8,366 bases of DNA, from the NCBI GenBank assembly GCA_030538175.1, contig JAUNUL010000121.1, positions 1 to 8,366 of the forward strand, given 5' to 3'. The notes under the pieces are model-generated. The model made no database searches. It worked only from the letters and a program-made list of their open reading frames with translations, and was not told the DNA's origin. Shown here piece after piece: positions 7,908-8,366 of this stretch; positions within the stretch are counted from its first letter, which is position 1, and the number at the start of each line of letters is the position of its first letter. Position numbers and translations under genes: made by a program. Origin of the DNA: Propionibacteriaceae bacterium. Lineage in GTDB: Bacteria; Actinomycetota; Actinomycetes; Propionibacteriales; Propionibacteriaceae.

Positions 7908-7936
7908 AGTGTGCGTTCACCCCCGAGGTTGGTCAA
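7908..7936 (-). promoter_or_regulatory. Candidate promoter of the vapBC operon
   Basis: On the minus strand, TTGACC (7936-7931) is a good -35 box, followed after 17 nt by CACACT (7913-7908), a weak -10. Six bases then separate the -10 from ATG 7901, so the transcript could begin at the start codon itself. The -35 lies inside one arm of the palindrome at 7931-7957. Confidence 0.45.
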
Positions 7937-7957
7937 GGTGGTCTGGTCACCTTGACC
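7931..7957. promoter_or_regulatory. Perfect inverted repeat: candidate VapB operator
   Basis: GGTCAAGGTG and CACCTTGACC are perfect 10-bp arms around a 7-nt spacer (gtctggt). The arm nearest the antitoxin contains the candidate -35 box, so a dimeric VapB bound here would block RNA polymerase. A transcription-terminator role for cysK is less likely because a stronger hairpin lies upstream on that transcript and no T tract follows. Confidence 0.6.
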
Positions 7958-7995
7958 TGGGTGGTCGGATCCGCCTGGTCAGGCAGGCAACAGCG

Positions 7996-8027
7996 CAGGG
8001 CGCCACTGCTGGTGCAGCGGCGCCCTG
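7996..8027 (-). terminator. Hairpin terminator after cysK
   Basis: CAGGGCGCC (7996-8004) pairs with GGCGCCCTG (8019-8027), and inside it CTGC pairs with GCAG around a TGGT tetraloop (one A-C mismatch between). This gives a 9+4 bp stem 42 nt after the cysK stop. The downstream minus-strand sequence (TGTTGCCTGCC) has only a poor T tract, as is common in actinobacteria. Confidence 0.7.
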
Positions 8028-8069
8028 ACGACGTGAGGTGGACTCCCGGATTCCCCGGGTGGGTGGCAA

Positions 8070-8366
8070 TCAGCCGTTGAGACCCTCGAAGAGGATCGTG
8101 GAGAGATAGCGCTCACCGAACGACGGGATGATGACCACGATGGTCTTGCCGGCATTCTCGGGGCGGTTGGCGACCTCGACGGCCGAGGCGATGGCGGCAC
8201 CGGAGGACAGGCCAACGAGCAGGCCCTCCTCGGTGGCGGCGCGACGGGCCCATTCGACAGCGGTCGGGGCGTCCTGCGGCACGATCTCGTCGATGATGTC
8301 GCGGTTCAGGATCTCGGGCACGAAGTTCGCGCCGATGCCCTGGATCTTGTGCGGGCCGGGCTGGCC
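8070..8366 (-). CDS. cysK: Cysteine synthase (O-acetylserine sulfhydrylase), C-terminal third
   Basis: Only the last 98 residues are in the window; the 5' part runs off the right edge (full enzymes are about 310 aa). The enzyme is PLP-dependent and makes cysteine from O-acetylserine and sulfide. [17 protein letters not shown] at the start of the visible part is a hallmark of the CysK group. VGLSSGAA, about 50 residues before the end, contains the serine that contacts the PLP ring nitrogen. [18 protein letters not shown] is the conserved C-terminal strand and loop. CysK rather than CysM or cystathionine beta-synthase is favoured by the IQGIG motif and by the end shortly after YLST (no CBS domains). 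The gene is followed by a strong hairpin, so it is probably a separate transcript from vapBC. Confidence 0.93.
   Translation of the reverse strand, partial: GQPGPHKIQGIGANFVPEILNRDIIDEIVPQDAPTAVEWARRAATEEGLLVGLSSGAAIASAVEVANRPENAGKTIVVIIPSFGERYLSTILFEGLNG

Noticed and set aside
6493..8028. A 511-codon plus-strand open frame opposite nei, vapC and vapB
   Set aside because: It is antisense to three well-supported genes; its composition (rich in Asp, Arg, Pro, Gly, Gln) is typical of an antisense frame in high-GC DNA, with no recognisable domain.
7902..8069. A small gene between vapB and cysK
   Set aside because: No start with ribosome binding site and coding-like frame on either strand; the stretch is accounted for by promoter, palindrome and terminator hairpin.

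Overview
This 8.4 kb window is high-GC, densely packed bacterial chromosome. Frequent GTG starts, short gaps, 4-nt start/stop overlaps, an MptB-type mannosyltransferase and the guaB-guaB3 pair all point to an actinomycete. A Propionibacteriales-like organism is my inference from protein character, not a proven assignment. No rRNA, tRNA, CRISPR array, IS element or prophage gene was seen, and no stretch over 300 bases lacks a gene.

Left part, plus strand (1-3115): the last codons of an unidentified gene (3-113); a multi-pass polyprenol-phosphomannose-dependent alpha-1,6-mannosyltransferase of the MptB type, best started at GTG 115; a TIGR01777 (SDR39U1) NAD(P)-binding epimerase-like protein overlapping it by 4 nt; and, after a 164-nt gap holding a candidate promoter, a small three- or four-helix membrane protein of unknown function.

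Centre, plus strand (3116-6162): canonical IMP dehydrogenase guaB with tandem CBS domains and the catalytic cysteine; the CBS-less paralogue guaB3, which lacks a cysteine at the equivalent loop; and an AroQ-type chorismate mutase overlapping guaB3 by 4 nt. This is a likely operon joining the first committed step of GMP synthesis to the branch point of Phe/Tyr synthesis.

Right part, minus strand (6169-8366), read from the right: the C-terminal third of cysteine synthase (cysK) with a strong 32-nt hairpin after its stop; a Phd/VapB-type antitoxin and PIN-domain VapC toxin; an Fpg/Nei-family DNA glycosylase; and a 110-aa reading frame that looks like the C-terminal half of a GIY-YIG endonuclease domain whose N-terminal GIY...YIG part is missing. 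The last four lie head to tail with overlaps or gaps of 0-10 nt and probably share a transcript. A perfect 10-bp inverted repeat upstream of the antitoxin covers a candidate -35 box and is a good candidate autoregulatory operator.

Most of the window is ordinary metabolism and DNA repair. No wholly new system is evident. The most interesting points are the truncated GIY-YIG frame separated from the glycosylase by a single in-frame TGA, the toxin-antitoxin operator/leaderless promoter, and the cysteine-less GuaB3 coupled to chorismate mutase.
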